The notes beneath the pieces are model-generated. The model was not told the DNA's origin. It ran no database searches and saw only the letters and a list, made by a program, of their open reading frames with translations. Below are positions 49,100 to 58,610 of a DNA stretch of 64,000 bases, one piece after another. Numbering within the stretch: the stretch's first letter is position 1; each line of letters starts with the position of its first letter. The translations under genes were made by a program, and so were the position numbers. Source of the stretch: Methylobacterium organophilum (GTDB lineage: Bacteria; Pseudomonadota; Alphaproteobacteria; Rhizobiales; Beijerinckiaceae); contig NZ_BPQV01000009.1 of the NCBI RefSeq assembly GCF_022179465.1, positions 62,001 to 126,000 of the forward strand. The letters run 5' to 3'.

Positions 49100-50416
49100 T
49101 CAGCCGTAGCGCAGGGCCTGCACCGGATCGAGCCGGGCGGCGCGCCAGGAGGGATAGAGGGTCGCCACCAGCGAGAGGGCGATGGAGGTGAGCACCACCG
49201 CCGTGATCTCGTTGGCGTTCATCTCCGCCGGGATCTCGGCGAGGAAGCGCACGGTCGGATCCCAGGCGGAGGGGAAGAGGATCCGCTGGATCGGCTTGAT
49301 GTTGAGGGTGAACACGATCCCGAGCGCGAGCCCGCACAGGGTGCCGACGATGCCGATCAGGGCGCCGTTGAGCAGGAAGACCCGCATGATCGTGCCCGGC
49401 GTCGCCCCCATGGTGCGCAGGATCGCGATGTCGCTCGACTTGTCGCGCACGAGCAGGATCAGGCCGGAGATGATGTTGAGGGTCGCCACCACCACAATCA
49501 GGCTGAGGATGAGGAACATCACGTTCCGCTCCACCTCCAGCGCGCCGAAGAAGGTGCGGTTGCGCTGGCGCCAATCGGTGAGCACCACCGGGCGCTCCGC
49601 GGCCATCTCCAGGTCGCCGCGCAGCTCGGCCACCCCGTCGGGATTGTCGATATAGACCTCGATCAGGCTGACATCGCCGTCGCGGTTGAAGAAAGCCTGC
49701 GACTCCGTCAGCGGCATGAACACGAAGGTCTGGTCGAACTCGGTCATGCCGATCTCGAACACCGCCTTGACCGTGTAGGTCTTGGTGCGGGGCGCCACGC
49801 CGAAGGGCGTGCTGGCGCCCTTCGGCGTCGAGAGGGTGATCTGGTCGCCGGCCTGGAGGCCGAGCGTCTCCGCGAGCCGGCGGCCGATGGCGACGCCGGT
49901 GCCGTCGTCGAAGCCGGCGAGCGAGCCGCCTTTGATGTTGGAGGAGATCGCCGCGATCTTGTCGAGGTCCTTGGCGCGTACGCCGCGCACCAGCACGCCG
50001 GAGCCGCCATAGGGCGAGGAGGCGAAGGCCTGCCCCTCCACGAGGGGGATCGCCGCGCGCACGCCGGCCACCTTCTCCAGGCGGTCGGAGAGGTCGGCAT
50101 AGTCGGTGAACAGGCGATCGACCGGGGCGACGAAGATGTGGCCGTTCAGCCCGACGATCTTCGACAGCAATTCCGTGCGGAAGCCGTTCATCACCGAGAG
50201 CACGATGATGAGCGTGGCGACGCCGAGGGCGATGCCGAGCACCGAGAACAGGGCCACCACCGAGACGCCGCCGCCCCGCCGCCGCGCCCGGAGGTAGCGC
50301 CCGGCGATGATCCACTCGAAGGGCGCGAAGGGCGCGGTGCCGCCGCCGCCGAAGCGCGCGGCGAGGCTGCCGGCGAATGCCCGTGCCTTGATCCCGAGAC
50401 CGGCCGCGCCCGCCAT
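49100..50416 (-). CDS. lolC: Lipoprotein-releasing system permease (LolC/E)
   Basis: A 438-residue permease with four membrane helices in the FtsX/MacB arrangement: helix 1 near 50-75 (VALFSVLGIALGVATLIIVLSVMNGF), a large periplasmic domain, and three helices at 300-430. RSSDIAILRTMGATPGTIMRVF-like motif (KSSDIAILRTMGA) matches LolC/LolE. Only one permease gene is present, so it probably works as a homodimer, as proposed for many alphaproteobacteria. It follows proS by 7 nt. Confidence 0.92.
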   Translation of the reverse strand: MAGAAGLGIKARAFAGSLAARFGGGGTAPFAPFEWIIAGRYLRARRRGGGVSVVALFSVLGIALGVATLIIVLSVMNGFRTELLSKIVGLNGHIFVAPVDRLFTDYADLSDRLEKVAGVRAAIPLVEGQAFASSPYGGSGVLVRGVRAKDLDKIAAISSNIKGGSLAGFDDGTGVAIGRRLAETLGLQAGDQITLSTPKGASTPFGVAPRTKTYTVKAVFEIGMTEFDQTFVFMPLTESQAFFNRDGDVSLIEVYIDNPDGVAELRGDLEMAAERPVVLTDWRQRNRTFFGALEVERNVMFLILSLIVVVATLNIISGLILLVRDKSSDIAILRTMGATPGTIMRVFLLNGALIGIVGTLCGLALGIVFTLNIKPIQRILFPSAWDPTVRFLAEIPAEMNANEITAVVLTSIALSLVATLYPSWRAARLDPVQALRYG

Positions 50417-50423
50417 CGCCGCC

Positions 50424-51749
50424 TCAGACCAGCCGGAAGCGCGCGACGAGGTCGATCGGCGCGATGGTCTCGCGCTCGCCGGTGGCGCGGCGCTTGATCT
50501 CGACCTTGCCCTCGGCGAGCCCCTTCGGCCCGACGATGACCTGCCAGGGCAGGCCGATCAGGTCGGCGGTGGCGAACTTGGCGCCGGGGCGCTCGTCGCG
50601 GTCGTCGTAGAGCACCGACATGCCGCCGGTCTCCAGGCTCGCCTGGATCTCGGCGCAGGCCTTGTCGCAGGCGGCGTCGCCGACCTTCAGATTGATCAGG
50701 GCGACGTCGAAGGGCGCGACGGAATCCGGCCAGATGATGCCGCCCTCGTCGTGGCTCGCCTCGATGATCGCCGGCACGAGTCGGCTCGGGCCGATGCCGT
50801 AGGAGCCCATATGCACCGGCCGCTCCTGGCCGTCCGGCCCGGTGACCACGGCCTTCATCGGCGCGGAATACTTGGTGCCGAAATAGAAGATGTGCCCGAC
50901 CTCGATGCCGCGGGCGGACATGCGCGCCTCCTCGGGCACCTCGGCGAAGACCGCCGCGTCGTGCATCTCGTCCGTGGCGGCGTAATGCGAGGTCCAGGCG
51001 TCGACCGTGCCCTGCAGCCCGGCCACGTCGTCGAAATCGACGGTGGGCGGGGGGATGTCGAAGTCGAGATAGGCCTTGTCGCAGAAGACCTCGCTCTCGC
51101 CGGTCTGGGCGAGGATGATGAACTCATGGCTGAGATCGCCGCCGATCGGGCCGGTATCCGCCCGCATCGGGATCGCCTTGAGGCCGAGCGCCGAGAAGGT
51201 CCGCAGGTAGGCCACGAACATCTTGTTGTAGGAGTGCCGCGCACCGGCCTGGTCGAGATCGAAGGAATAGGCGTCCTTCATCAGGAATTCCCGCGAGCGC
51301 ATGGTGCCGAAGCGCGGCCGCACCTCGTCGCGGAACTTCCAGGAGATCTGGTAGAGGTTCTTGGGCAGGTCCTTGTAGGAGCGCGCGCTCGCCCGGAAGA
51401 TCTCGGTGACGACTTCCTCGGCGGTGGGCCCGTACAGGATGTCGCGCTCGTGGCGATCCTTGATGCGCAGCATCTCCTTGCCATAGGCCTCGTAGCGGCC
51501 CGATTCCCGCCAGAGATCGGCCGACTGGATCGTCGGCATCAGGATCTCGATGGCGCCGGCGCGGTTCTGCTCCTCGCGGATGATCTTGCAGACCTTGTCC
51601 AGCACCCGCAGGCCGAGCGGCAGCCAGGCATAGATGCCCGCCGCCTCCTGACGGATCAGGCCCGCGCGCAGCATCAGCCGGTGCGAGACGATCTCGGCTT
51701 CCTTGGGCGTCTCGCGCAGGATCGGCAGGAAGTAGCGGGAGAGACGCAT
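50424..51749 (-). CDS. proS: Prolyl-tRNA synthetase (short alphaproteobacterial form)
   Basis: A 441-residue class II synthetase charging tRNA-Pro. Motif regions appear in [58 protein letters not shown] (motif 2) and [16 protein letters not shown] (motif 3). The length shows the editing insertion (INS) domain of longer bacterial ProS is absent, as usual for this class. ATG at 51749 replaces a 25-residue longer reading. An inverted repeat lies about 50 nt upstream. Confidence 0.96.
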   Translation of the reverse strand: MRLSRYFLPILRETPKEAEIVSHRLMLRAGLIRQEAAGIYAWLPLGLRVLDKVCKIIREEQNRAGAIEILMPTIQSADLWRESGRYEAYGKEMLRIKDRHERDILYGPTAEEVVTEIFRASARSYKDLPKNLYQISWKFRDEVRPRFGTMRSREFLMKDAYSFDLDQAGARHSYNKMFVAYLRTFSALGLKAIPMRADTGPIGGDLSHEFIILAQTGESEVFCDKAYLDFDIPPPTVDFDDVAGLQGTVDAWTSHYAATDEMHDAAVFAEVPEEARMSARGIEVGHIFYFGTKYSAPMKAVVTGPDGQERPVHMGSYGIGPSRLVPAIIEASHDEGGIIWPDSVAPFDVALINLKVGDAACDKACAEIQASLETGGMSVLYDDRDERPGAKFATADLIGLPWQVIVGPKGLAEGKVEIKRRATGERETIAPIDLVARFRLV

Positions 51750-51797
51750 CGTCAGGCCTTCATGAAACCTTTTCGCACCCGTTGAGGGCGCGCTTGC

Positions 51798-51819
51798 GGG
51801 GCACACAACACATTGCCCC
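51798..51819 (-). repeat. Inverted repeat in the proS leader
   Basis: GGGGCA at 51798-51803 and TGCCCC at 51814-51819 form a 6-bp stem with a 10-nt loop about 50 nt before the proS start. It may be a leader hairpin; significance unknown. Confidence 0.3.
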
Positions 51820-51970
51820 GGCAAAAGACAAGCGTTCCGGGGCGACGGTCTCCGCGCAATCGACGGACGGGGACTTCACATCCCGCTGGCGCCGCACCGC
51901 GCCGCGGTGACCCCGACCGGAAGGGCATATTGCCCCGTGAAAAAAAACGCAGCAAATCTCTCTTGGGCTG

Positions 51971-51999
51971 ATGACAAAGGGAAATCTTCTTCCTATAAG
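51971..51999 (+). promoter_or_regulatory. Promoter of a small RNA candidate
   Basis: ATGACA (51971-51976) and TATAAG (51994-51999) are spaced by exactly 17 nt, each matching the sigma-70 consensus at 5 of 6 positions. It faces the terminator at 52122 with no gene between. Confidence 0.5.
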
Positions 52000-52005
52000 C
52001 GGCCC

Positions 52006-52150
52006 CGTGATGGTCGCAGCCGTCTTCCGGCAGCGAACGGTCCGGGTCTTGGGAGGAACAATCAGCCGCCGCGCCGATCAAGATGCGCGAGACAAATCGA
52101 GGCTGTTCATATCCTTTATTCAAAAGCAAGGCTTCGAGCCTTGCTTTTTG
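52006..52150 (+). ncRNA. Candidate intergenic small RNA (about 145 nt)
   Basis: The 609-bp gap between proS and the sugar-type MFS gene, both on the minus strand, has a good promoter at 51971-51999 and a perfect terminator at 52122-52148 on the plus strand, with no credible coding frame between. The RNA would contain a GGGAGGA stretch near 52046 that could act as an anti-ribosome-binding site seed. It does not match my memory of 6S, SRP, tmRNA or RNase P RNA. The rest of the gap (51750-51960 and 52160-52358) shows no gene. Confidence 0.5.
52122..52148 (+). terminator. Intrinsic terminator of the small RNA candidate
   Basis: AAAAGCAAGGC pairs perfectly with GCCTTGCTTTT over 11 bp around the loop TTCGA, and the T-rich stretch continues to about 52155. 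Confidence 0.85.
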
Positions 52151-52358
52151 TTTTGTTGGACCCTCCCTTCCAACGCGTAAGTCTTGAAGACCCGCTCGCA
52201 GCAGAGCGGCCTCGGATGCGGCGTATCCGATTGTCTTGGACGCGCCCGATCTCCCCGGACATCTGGACCGTCCCGCCGCTCCCCCAGCTCAGCCGGCAAA
52301 GCATTACGCGACTTCTCGCGGTCGTCTCCCGAGATCCGGCCCGCGGCCGTGCACGCCG

Positions 52359-53666
52359 CTACGCGGCGACCGCGCCGGACCGCGTCGAGGCCTGGCCGAA
52401 CACGTCCCGCAGGTTGGCGAAGGCGTAGGCCGCGATGCAGAGGTAGCAGACCACCGGGGCGCCGAGGGATAAGGCAAGCCCGAAGCCATCCGCCAGCATG
52501 CCGGTGATCACGGGCACGATCGCCCCGCCGACGATGGCGACACAGACGATCCCCGCCCCCTGCGCGGTCCGCGCGCCCAGCCCTTCGATCGCCATGGCGA
52601 AGATGGTCGGGAACATGATCGCATTGGCGAGCCCCACCGCGATCAGCGTCCAGGCCGCGAGCGGACCGGCCGACAGGCCCGACAGGGTCGCGAGTAGGCC
52701 GGCCGTAAGCGCGCAGGCACAGAGCGCCGCCCCCGGCCGCACGAGGCGCAGCACCGCCGCGCCGACGATGCGGCCGGTGAGCGCGCCGCCCCAATAGAAG
52801 CTGAGGAGATGAGCCGCCCGTTCGGGGGGCGCCGCCAAAACCCGGGGCTGCTCCAGATAGCTGACCATCAGCGTCCCGATGGAGACTTCGGCGCCGACAT
52901 AGAGGAAGATCGCCAGGGCTCCGAAGGCGAGGCGCGGCCGCCGCAGCAGGTCGAGCCCGAGGCCGCCGCCCCCGGCGGAGGCCGGCTTCTCCTCCCGCAC
53001 CCGGCGGCGCAGGGACCAGAACAGGATCGCCAGGGCGCCGAGCCCCAGGGCGATCACCAGAAAGGGCGTGCGCACGACATCGGCCTCGGCTTGGCGCGCC
53101 GCGGCGAGGGCCGCCGCGTCCGTGCCCGCGGGCGCAGCCGATTGCGCCAGGATGGTGTAGGCGCCGATCACCGGCCCCACGGTGGTGCCGAGGGAATTGA
53201 AGGTCTGGGCCAGGGTGAGGCGGCTCGAGGCCTGGGCCGGGTCGCCGAGCCGGGCCACCAGGGGATTGGCCGCGACCTGAAGGATGGCGATGCCCGAGGC
53301 CATCACGAACAGGGCGAGCAGGAACATCGGGAACAGCCCGAGCCGCGCCGCCGGCGCGAAAAGCAGGCAGCCCGTGGCCATGACGAGCAGCCCGGTGACG
53401 AGGCCGCGCATGTAGCCGATCCGCGCCACCATCGCGCCGGCCGGCAGCGAGACGAGGGCAAAGGCCGCGAAGAAGCAGAACTGGGTGAGTGTCGCCTCGG
53501 TGTAGCTCAGCGAGAACAGGCTCTTGAGCTTGGGCGTGACGATGTCGACGAGAACGGTGGCGAGCCCCCAGGCGAAGAACAGCGCCAGCATGAAGGGAAA
53601 GAGCCAGCCCTGGCCGCCCGACCCGCCCTCGCTCCTGGCGGAGGTCGTCCCCGGGGCCGTCACCAT
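52359..53666 (-). CDS. MFS sugar permease, FucP/GluP-like
   Basis: A 435-residue 12-helix transporter. The N-terminal FMLALFFAWGLATVLVDIVTPKL and the following QFCFFAAFALVSLPAGAMVARIGYMRGLV are characteristic of the fucose/glucose-galactose H+ symporter (FHS) family, as is QVAANPLVARLGDP. It likely imports a hexose or fucose-type sugar; specificity unknown. ATG at 53666 with GGGAGA upstream replaces a longer frame. Together with the small RNA it interrupts the otherwise conserved DUF1467-proS neighbourhood. Confidence 0.85.
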   Translation of the reverse strand: MVTAPGTTSARSEGGSGGQGWLFPFMLALFFAWGLATVLVDIVTPKLKSLFSLSYTEATLTQFCFFAAFALVSLPAGAMVARIGYMRGLVTGLLVMATGCLLFAPAARLGLFPMFLLALFVMASGIAILQVAANPLVARLGDPAQASSRLTLAQTFNSLGTTVGPVIGAYTILAQSAAPAGTDAAALAAARQAEADVVRTPFLVIALGLGALAILFWSLRRRVREEKPASAGGGGLGLDLLRRPRLAFGALAIFLYVGAEVSIGTLMVSYLEQPRVLAAPPERAAHLLSFYWGGALTGRIVGAAVLRLVRPGAALCACALTAGLLATLSGLSAGPLAAWTLIAVGLANAIMFPTIFAMAIEGLGARTAQGAGIVCVAIVGGAIVPVITGMLADGFGLALSLGAPVVCYLCIAAYAFANLRDVFGQASTRSGAVAA

Positions 53667-53789
53667 GGCGTTCTCCCTGTCGCGCGCGGGCCAAGCCCGG
53701 CTCGCCCTTCGGCAGCTGCGCGTCCGGGGCAAAGTTGCAGAGGCAACGGCTCGGCTGTCAACAGAAAGCCGCACCGCATCCCAGGGGCT

Positions 53790-54125
53790 TCACAGCCGGG
53801 CCAGGGGGAAGACCAGCACCGCGATGAAGAAGGCCACGGCTGCGACGAGGGTCGTGACGAGGGCCTTCTCGCGCAGGCGCGGCAGGGCGGGCGCGCCGGG
53901 ATCCTGCCCCGGCACCATCCGCTGCGGATCGGCTTCCGGCGCGTTGCCGATCGGCAGAATCGCGAACAGGAAGGTCCACCACAGCACGAAATAGAGGGCG
54001 CAGGCTCCGAACACGGTCAGGTCGAACACCTTCACGGCGATCCAGGCGATCGCCGCCACGCCGGCGGCGACCATGAGGAGCGTGAGCGGCGTGGAGGCCG
54101 CGACGGATCGGAACAGGCTGCGCAC
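53790..54125 (-). CDS. DUF1467 family membrane protein
   Basis: A 111-residue protein from a GTG at 54125. Three hydrophobic segments are visible: about 15-32, 38-58 (the family pattern YFVLWWTFLFAILPIGN) and 88-108 (ALVTTLVAAVAFFIAVLVF). DUF1467 occurs next to mce and proS in alphaproteobacteria; function unknown. It is 41 nt downstream of mce on the same strand. The exact start is uncertain because the upstream frame is open. Confidence 0.72.
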   Translation of the reverse strand: MRSLFRSVAASTPLTLLMVAAGVAAIAWIAVKVFDLTVFGACALYFVLWWTFLFAILPIGNAPEADPQRMVPGQDPGAPALPRLREKALVTTLVAAVAFFIAVLVFPLARL

Positions 54126-54166
54126 GAAGGGGCTCTCTCGGAAACGTCGGAACGGCCGCAGGTCGC

Positions 54167-54571
54167 TCAGACCTGTTCCAGTTCCACGAGGGTGCCGAGG
54201 AAGTCCTTGGGATGCAGGAAGATCACCGGCTTGCCGTGGGCGCCGATCTTCGGCTCGCCGGTCCCGAGCACGCGGGCGCCGGCAGCCTTCATCTTGTCGC
54301 GGGCGGCGATGATGTCCTCGACCTCGTAGCAGACATGGTGAATGCCGCCGGCCGGGTTCTTGTCCACGAAGCCCTGGATGGTCGAGTTCTCGCCGAGGGG
54401 CGACATCAGCTCGACCTTGCTGTTGGGCAGCTCGACGAACACCACCGTCACGCCATGCTCCGGCTGCGGCAGCGGCTCGGTCACCTTGGCGCCGAGGGTG
54501 TCGCGATAGACGGCCGTCGCCGCCTCGAGGTCCTTCACGGCGATGGCCACGTGGTTGAGCCGCCCGATCAT
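54167..54571 (-). CDS. mce: Methylmalonyl-CoA epimerase
   Basis: A 134-residue VOC-fold metalloenzyme that interconverts (R)- and (S)-methylmalonyl-CoA. Metal ligands appear in LNHVAIAV, in HHVCYEV and in the C-terminal VELEQV; MSPLGENSTIQGFVDKNPAGGIHH is typical of the family. In methylotrophs it serves the ethylmalonyl-CoA pathway. It follows rnj on the same strand, as in other alphaproteobacteria. Confidence 0.94.
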   Translation of the reverse strand: MIGRLNHVAIAVKDLEAATAVYRDTLGAKVTEPLPQPEHGVTVVFVELPNSKVELMSPLGENSTIQGFVDKNPAGGIHHVCYEVEDIIAARDKMKAAGARVLGTGEPKIGAHGKPVIFLHPKDFLGTLVELEQV

Positions 54572-54686
54572 TGTGTCGTCCTCCCTCGTCTCGTTCTTCG
54601 GTCACCGCGGGCGCGCGCGACGGGTCGCCCGCCGGCGCCCGCGGTGACCGTTTCGGTCCCCGGCGCACGGAGCGCCGGGAAAGCTA

Positions 54687-56360
54687 TCACACCTCGACCA
54701 CCTGCACGTGGCAGGCGGGCTTCTTACCCCAGGCCTCGTTGACGGCGGAGCGGACGGCCCGGTCGACCGCGTTCTCCACGGCCTCGGAATCCTTCATCTT
54801 GCCGCGCGACAGGCCGCTCAGGGTCCGGTGCACCGTGTCCACCACCGTGTCGAGCAGGGGTTCGTTCGAGCGCCCGCGGTTGGGCAGACCCATGATGTCC
54901 ACCGCCGGCTCGCCGATCACCTCGCCCCGCTCGTCGATGGCGATGGCCACCGAGACGATGCCCGTCTGGGCGAGCTTGCGGCGCTCCGGGATCGCCCGGT
55001 CGTTCGCGTCGATCAGGACATTGCCGTCCTTGAACAGGCGGCCGGCCTTGACGTGGCCGATCACCTCCGGGGCGCCCGGCGCCAAGCGCACCACGGAGCC
55101 GTTGCGCGCCTTCACCACCGTGTCGACGCCCTGCGAGCGGGCGAAGCGCGCATGCTCGTCGAGATGCAGGGCCTCGCCGTGCACCGGCACGGCGGCCTTG
55201 GGCCGCGTCCAGGAATACATCGCCACCATCTCGTCCCGGCGGGGATGGCCGGAGACGTGAACGAGTTCGGTCCGGTCGGTGATGACCTCGACGCCGGCCT
55301 CGATCAGGTCGTTGATGATGGCCCCGACATCCCGCTCGTTGCCGGGGATGGCCCGCGAGGAGAAGATCACCCGGTCGCCCGCGGTCAGCGAGATCGCCGG
55401 ATGGTCGTCCCGCGACACCCGGGCCAGGGCCGCCCGGGACTCGCCCTGCGAGCCGGTGAGCAGGCAGACGACCTTGTCGCGGGGCAGGCGCGCGTAGGAA
55501 TCGGCGGAGAGGAAGTCGGGCAGGCCGTCGAGATAGCCGCATTCCCGGGCGACATCGATCACCCGGTCCATGGCCCGGCCCACGGCGATCACCTGCCGGC
55601 CGCAGGCCTTGGCCGCGTCGGCCACGGCGCGGATGCGGGCGACGTTGGAGGCGAAGGTCGTCACCGCGACCCGGTGCGGCGCCTCCTCGATCAGGCGGGC
55701 CAGGGTGGCCGCCACCTCGGACTCGCTCGGGGAACGGCCCTCGCGCACGATGTTGGTGGAATCGCAGACGAGCGCCAGCACGCCCTCGTCGCCGAGCGCC
55801 CGGAAGGCGTCGGGCGAGGTGATGTCGCCGGCCACCGGCGTGTCGTCGAGCTTCCAGTCACCCGTATGCAGCACGAGGCCGTGCTCCGTGCGGATGGCGA
55901 TGGCGTTCGATTCCGGGATCGAGTGTGAGACGGGCACGAACTCGATCTCGAAGGGGCCGATCGGCACGCGCTTGCCGGGCTTGATCTCGCGCAGCTCCAC
56001 CTTCGGCGCGCCAGGCTCGGAGAGCCGGCGGGTCTCCAAGAGCTGCTTGGCGAAGCGAGTCGCGTAGACCGGCGCCTTGAGCCGCGGCCACAGCTCGCTC
56101 ACCGCGCCGATATGATCCTCGTGCGCATGGGTGATGAAGATGCCCAGAAGGTCCTTCCGGCGCTCCTCGATGAAGCTGAGGTCGGGGAACATCAGGTCGA
56201 TGCCGGGGAAACCCTCCTCGCCGGCAAAGCCCATTCCGCAATCGACCATGATCCATTTGCGGCTCTTCTCCGGGCCGAAGCCATAGAGGGCCGCGTTCAT
56301 GCCGATCTCGCCCACGCCGCCGAGCGGCACGAAGACGAGTTCGTCCTGCCTAGTCGTCAT
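54687..56360 (-). CDS. rnj: Ribonuclease J
   Basis: A 557-residue metallo-beta-lactamase/beta-CASP ribonuclease with endo- and 5' exonuclease activity in mRNA decay and rRNA maturation. The zinc motif THAHEDHIGA (HxHxDH) and the later VSGHPRRDEM (motif C) are intact, and the C-terminal domain is present. 19 nt separate it from birA upstream, so it belongs to the nuo-birA-rnj-mce transcript region. Confidence 0.95.
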   Translation of the reverse strand: MTTRQDELVFVPLGGVGEIGMNAALYGFGPEKSRKWIMVDCGMGFAGEEGFPGIDLMFPDLSFIEERRKDLLGIFITHAHEDHIGAVSELWPRLKAPVYATRFAKQLLETRRLSEPGAPKVELREIKPGKRVPIGPFEIEFVPVSHSIPESNAIAIRTEHGLVLHTGDWKLDDTPVAGDITSPDAFRALGDEGVLALVCDSTNIVREGRSPSESEVAATLARLIEEAPHRVAVTTFASNVARIRAVADAAKACGRQVIAVGRAMDRVIDVARECGYLDGLPDFLSADSYARLPRDKVVCLLTGSQGESRAALARVSRDDHPAISLTAGDRVIFSSRAIPGNERDVGAIINDLIEAGVEVITDRTELVHVSGHPRRDEMVAMYSWTRPKAAVPVHGEALHLDEHARFARSQGVDTVVKARNGSVVRLAPGAPEVIGHVKAGRLFKDGNVLIDANDRAIPERRKLAQTGIVSVAIAIDERGEVIGEPAVDIMGLPNRGRSNEPLLDTVVDTVHRTLSGLSRGKMKDSEAVENAVDRAVRSAVNEAWGKKPACHVQVVEV

Positions 56361-56379
56361 CTTGTCCTTGGTTCCACGT

Positions 56380-57165
56380 TCAGGCCGCCGTCGCGGCTTC
56401 TCCGAAATGCACCTCGCCCGCCGTCACGGTTCGCCGCGTACCATCATCCGGGGCGAGGATCACGAGCCGCCCCCCCTCGTCGATATCGTCGAAGGTCCCC
56501 GCCAGCGTCTCGCTGCCGGTGCGCACCGCCACGGGCTGCTTCAGCCCCGCGGCGCGCTCCAGCCAGCGCCGGCGGATTCCTTCCGGAAATCCGCGCCCCT
56601 TGTTCCAGATCCGGGCCGCTTCCACAAATCGTTCCGACAGGAATTCGAAGAGAAGCGGCGCATTGCCCCCGCCATGATCGCGCAGGCAGGCCGCCGGAGA
56701 GGGCAATCCCTCGGGTGCGGCGGCGACATTGACGCCGAAACCGATCACCACCGCCCGCCGCCCGCCGGGCAGCTGCTCGGCTTCGAGGAGGATGCCGGCG
56801 AGCTTCCTGCCCTCCGCCAGTACGTCGTTGGGCCATTTCAGGCGGAACGCGTCCGGGGACTTGGTCACGTCGCCGAGCGCCCCCACCAGGGCCACGCCGG
56901 CCACGAAGCCCAGGGTCGCGACCAGCTCCGGCGCCACGCCCGGCACCGGCCAGAGCAGGCTGGCGGCGAGGTTGCCTTCCGGCGAGACCCAGGCATTGCC
57001 GCGCCGCCCTCGGCCCGCCTCCTGGCGCTTCGTCACCACCCAGAGCGGGCCGGCCGTCCCCTCCCGGGCGAGGCGCAGGGCCTCGCTGTTGGTCGAGGGC
57101 AGCGTGTCGTGCAGGTGCAAACGATGCCCCTCGGCCCTTGCCCCCTGGCCGAGCCGAAACGTCAT
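56380..57165 (-). CDS. birA: Biotin--[acetyl-CoA carboxylase] ligase
   Basis: A 261-residue enzyme that attaches biotin to carboxylases. The active-site loop GRGRRGNAWVSPEGNLAAS and the KWPNDVLAEGRKLAGILLE segment are diagnostic. It has no N-terminal HTH, so it is the monofunctional form without repressor role. The ATG at 57165 lies 5 nt after the nuoN stop, so it is cotranscribed with complex I, a common alphaproteobacterial arrangement. Confidence 0.94.
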   Translation of the reverse strand: MTFRLGQGARAEGHRLHLHDTLPSTNSEALRLAREGTAGPLWVVTKRQEAGRGRRGNAWVSPEGNLAASLLWPVPGVAPELVATLGFVAGVALVGALGDVTKSPDAFRLKWPNDVLAEGRKLAGILLEAEQLPGGRRAVVIGFGVNVAAAPEGLPSPAACLRDHGGGNAPLLFEFLSERFVEAARIWNKGRGFPEGIRRRWLERAAGLKQPVAVRTGSETLAGTFDDIDEGGRLVILAPDDGTRRTVTAGEVHFGEAATAA

Positions 57166-57170
57166 CGCTC

Positions 57171-58610
57171 TCAGAACAGGGACTTGGCCGCCTCGCCGGC
57201 TGCCGCCACGAGGGGCGCCGGGGCGAGGAAGAACAGCAGCACCACCGCACTCGACACGCCGAGCACGATGCGCAGGCCCGGCGCCATCGGCTCGTAGGGC
57301 GCGCGGGCATCGTCGAAATACATCACCTTGACGAGGCGCAGGTAGTAGAAGGCGCCGACCACGCTGGTGACGACGCCGATCACGGCCAGCGTCACGAGCC
57401 CTTCCTTGATGGCGGCGGCGAAGACGTAGAACTTCGCGAAGAAGCCGGCCAGGGGCGGGATGCCGGCCAGCGAGAACATCATCGCGGCGAGGCAGAAGGC
57501 CAGGACGGGATGCGTCCGCGACAGGCCGGACAGGTCGTCGATCGTCTCGTACATCCGGTCCTGGCGGCGCAGGCTCAGGAGCACCGCGAAGGCGCCGAGC
57601 GTCATCGCCAGGTAGATGATCATGTAGATGATGACGCCGCGTACGCCCTCCTCGGTGCCGGCGGCCAGCCCGATCAGGGCGTAGCCGACATTGCCGATGG
57701 AGGAATAGGCCATCAGGCGCTTGATGTTGCGCTGGCCGATGGCGGCGAAGGAGCCGAGCGCCATCGAGGCGATCGCCACGAACACGATGATCTGCTGCCA
57801 GATCGCCGTCACGTCCGGGAAGGCGCCGATGAAGACGCGCACGGTCATCGCCATGGCCGCCATCTTCGGGGCGGAGGCGAAGAAGGCGGTCACCGGGGTC
57901 GGCGAGCCCTCGTAAACGTCCGGCGTCCACATGTGGAACGGCACGGCGGCGAGCTTGAAGGCGACGCCGGCCGCCACGAACACGATGCCGAGCACGATGC
58001 CGAAGCTGGTGGCGCCGTGCAGGGCCGTCACGATGCCCGGGAAGGAGACGGTGCCGGTGAAGCCGTAGACCAGCGACGCGCCGTAGAGCAGCATGCCGGA
58101 GGAGAGCGCGCCGAGCACGAAGTACTTCAGGCCGGCTTCCGTCGACTTCACGTCGTCGCGGTGGAAGGCGGCGATGACGTAGGCGGCGAGCGACTGCAGC
58201 TCCAGGCCGAGATAGAGCGCGATCAGGTCGTTGGCCGAGGCCATCACCATCATGCCGATGGTGCAGAGCACGACCAGCAGCGGGTACTCGAACCGGTCGA
58301 TCCGCTCGCGCTGGAAATAGTCGCGCGAGAGCAGGATGGTGGCGGCCGAGCCGATCAGGATCAGGGCCTTCATCACCCGGGCGAAGTTGTCGGCGATGAA
58401 GGCGCCGTTCAGCGTCGTCACCTTGCCCTGCTGGGTCACCACCAGGAAGAAGGTGAAGATCAGGAAGGCGAGCGCGCCGAGATTGACCCCTTCCGAGGAT
58501 TTCTCGCCGCGCCAGGCGCCGTAGAGCACCAGCAGCAGGGCGCCGATGCTGAGCACGATCTCCGGCAGGACCGGGAGGATCGAGGGCATCACGGAATGGA
58601 TGTTGCTCAT
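57171..58610 (-). CDS. nuoN: NADH-quinone oxidoreductase subunit N
   Basis: A 479-residue antiporter-like membrane subunit of complex I with about 14 helices. Key signatures are [40 protein letters not shown] and [20 protein letters not shown]. It pumps protons. Its ATG overlaps the nuoM stop by 4 nt (ATGA). Confidence 0.96.
   Translation of the reverse strand: MSNIHSVMPSILPVLPEIVLSIGALLLVLYGAWRGEKSSEGVNLGALAFLIFTFFLVVTQQGKVTTLNGAFIADNFARVMKALILIGSAATILLSRDYFQRERIDRFEYPLLVVLCTIGMMVMASANDLIALYLGLELQSLAAYVIAAFHRDDVKSTEAGLKYFVLGALSSGMLLYGASLVYGFTGTVSFPGIVTALHGATSFGIVLGIVFVAAGVAFKLAAVPFHMWTPDVYEGSPTPVTAFFASAPKMAAMAMTVRVFIGAFPDVTAIWQQIIVFVAIASMALGSFAAIGQRNIKRLMAYSSIGNVGYALIGLAAGTEEGVRGVIIYMIIYLAMTLGAFAVLLSLRRQDRMYETIDDLSGLSRTHPVLAFCLAAMMFSLAGIPPLAGFFAKFYVFAAAIKEGLVTLAVIGVVTSVVGAFYYLRLVKVMYFDDARAPYEPMAPGLRIVLGVSSAVVLLFFLAPAPLVAAAGEAAKSLF

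Noticed and set aside
51971-52180. A 69-codon frame within the small RNA region
   Set aside because: It begins inside the promoter and runs through the terminator hairpin, so it cannot be translated from the predicted RNA.
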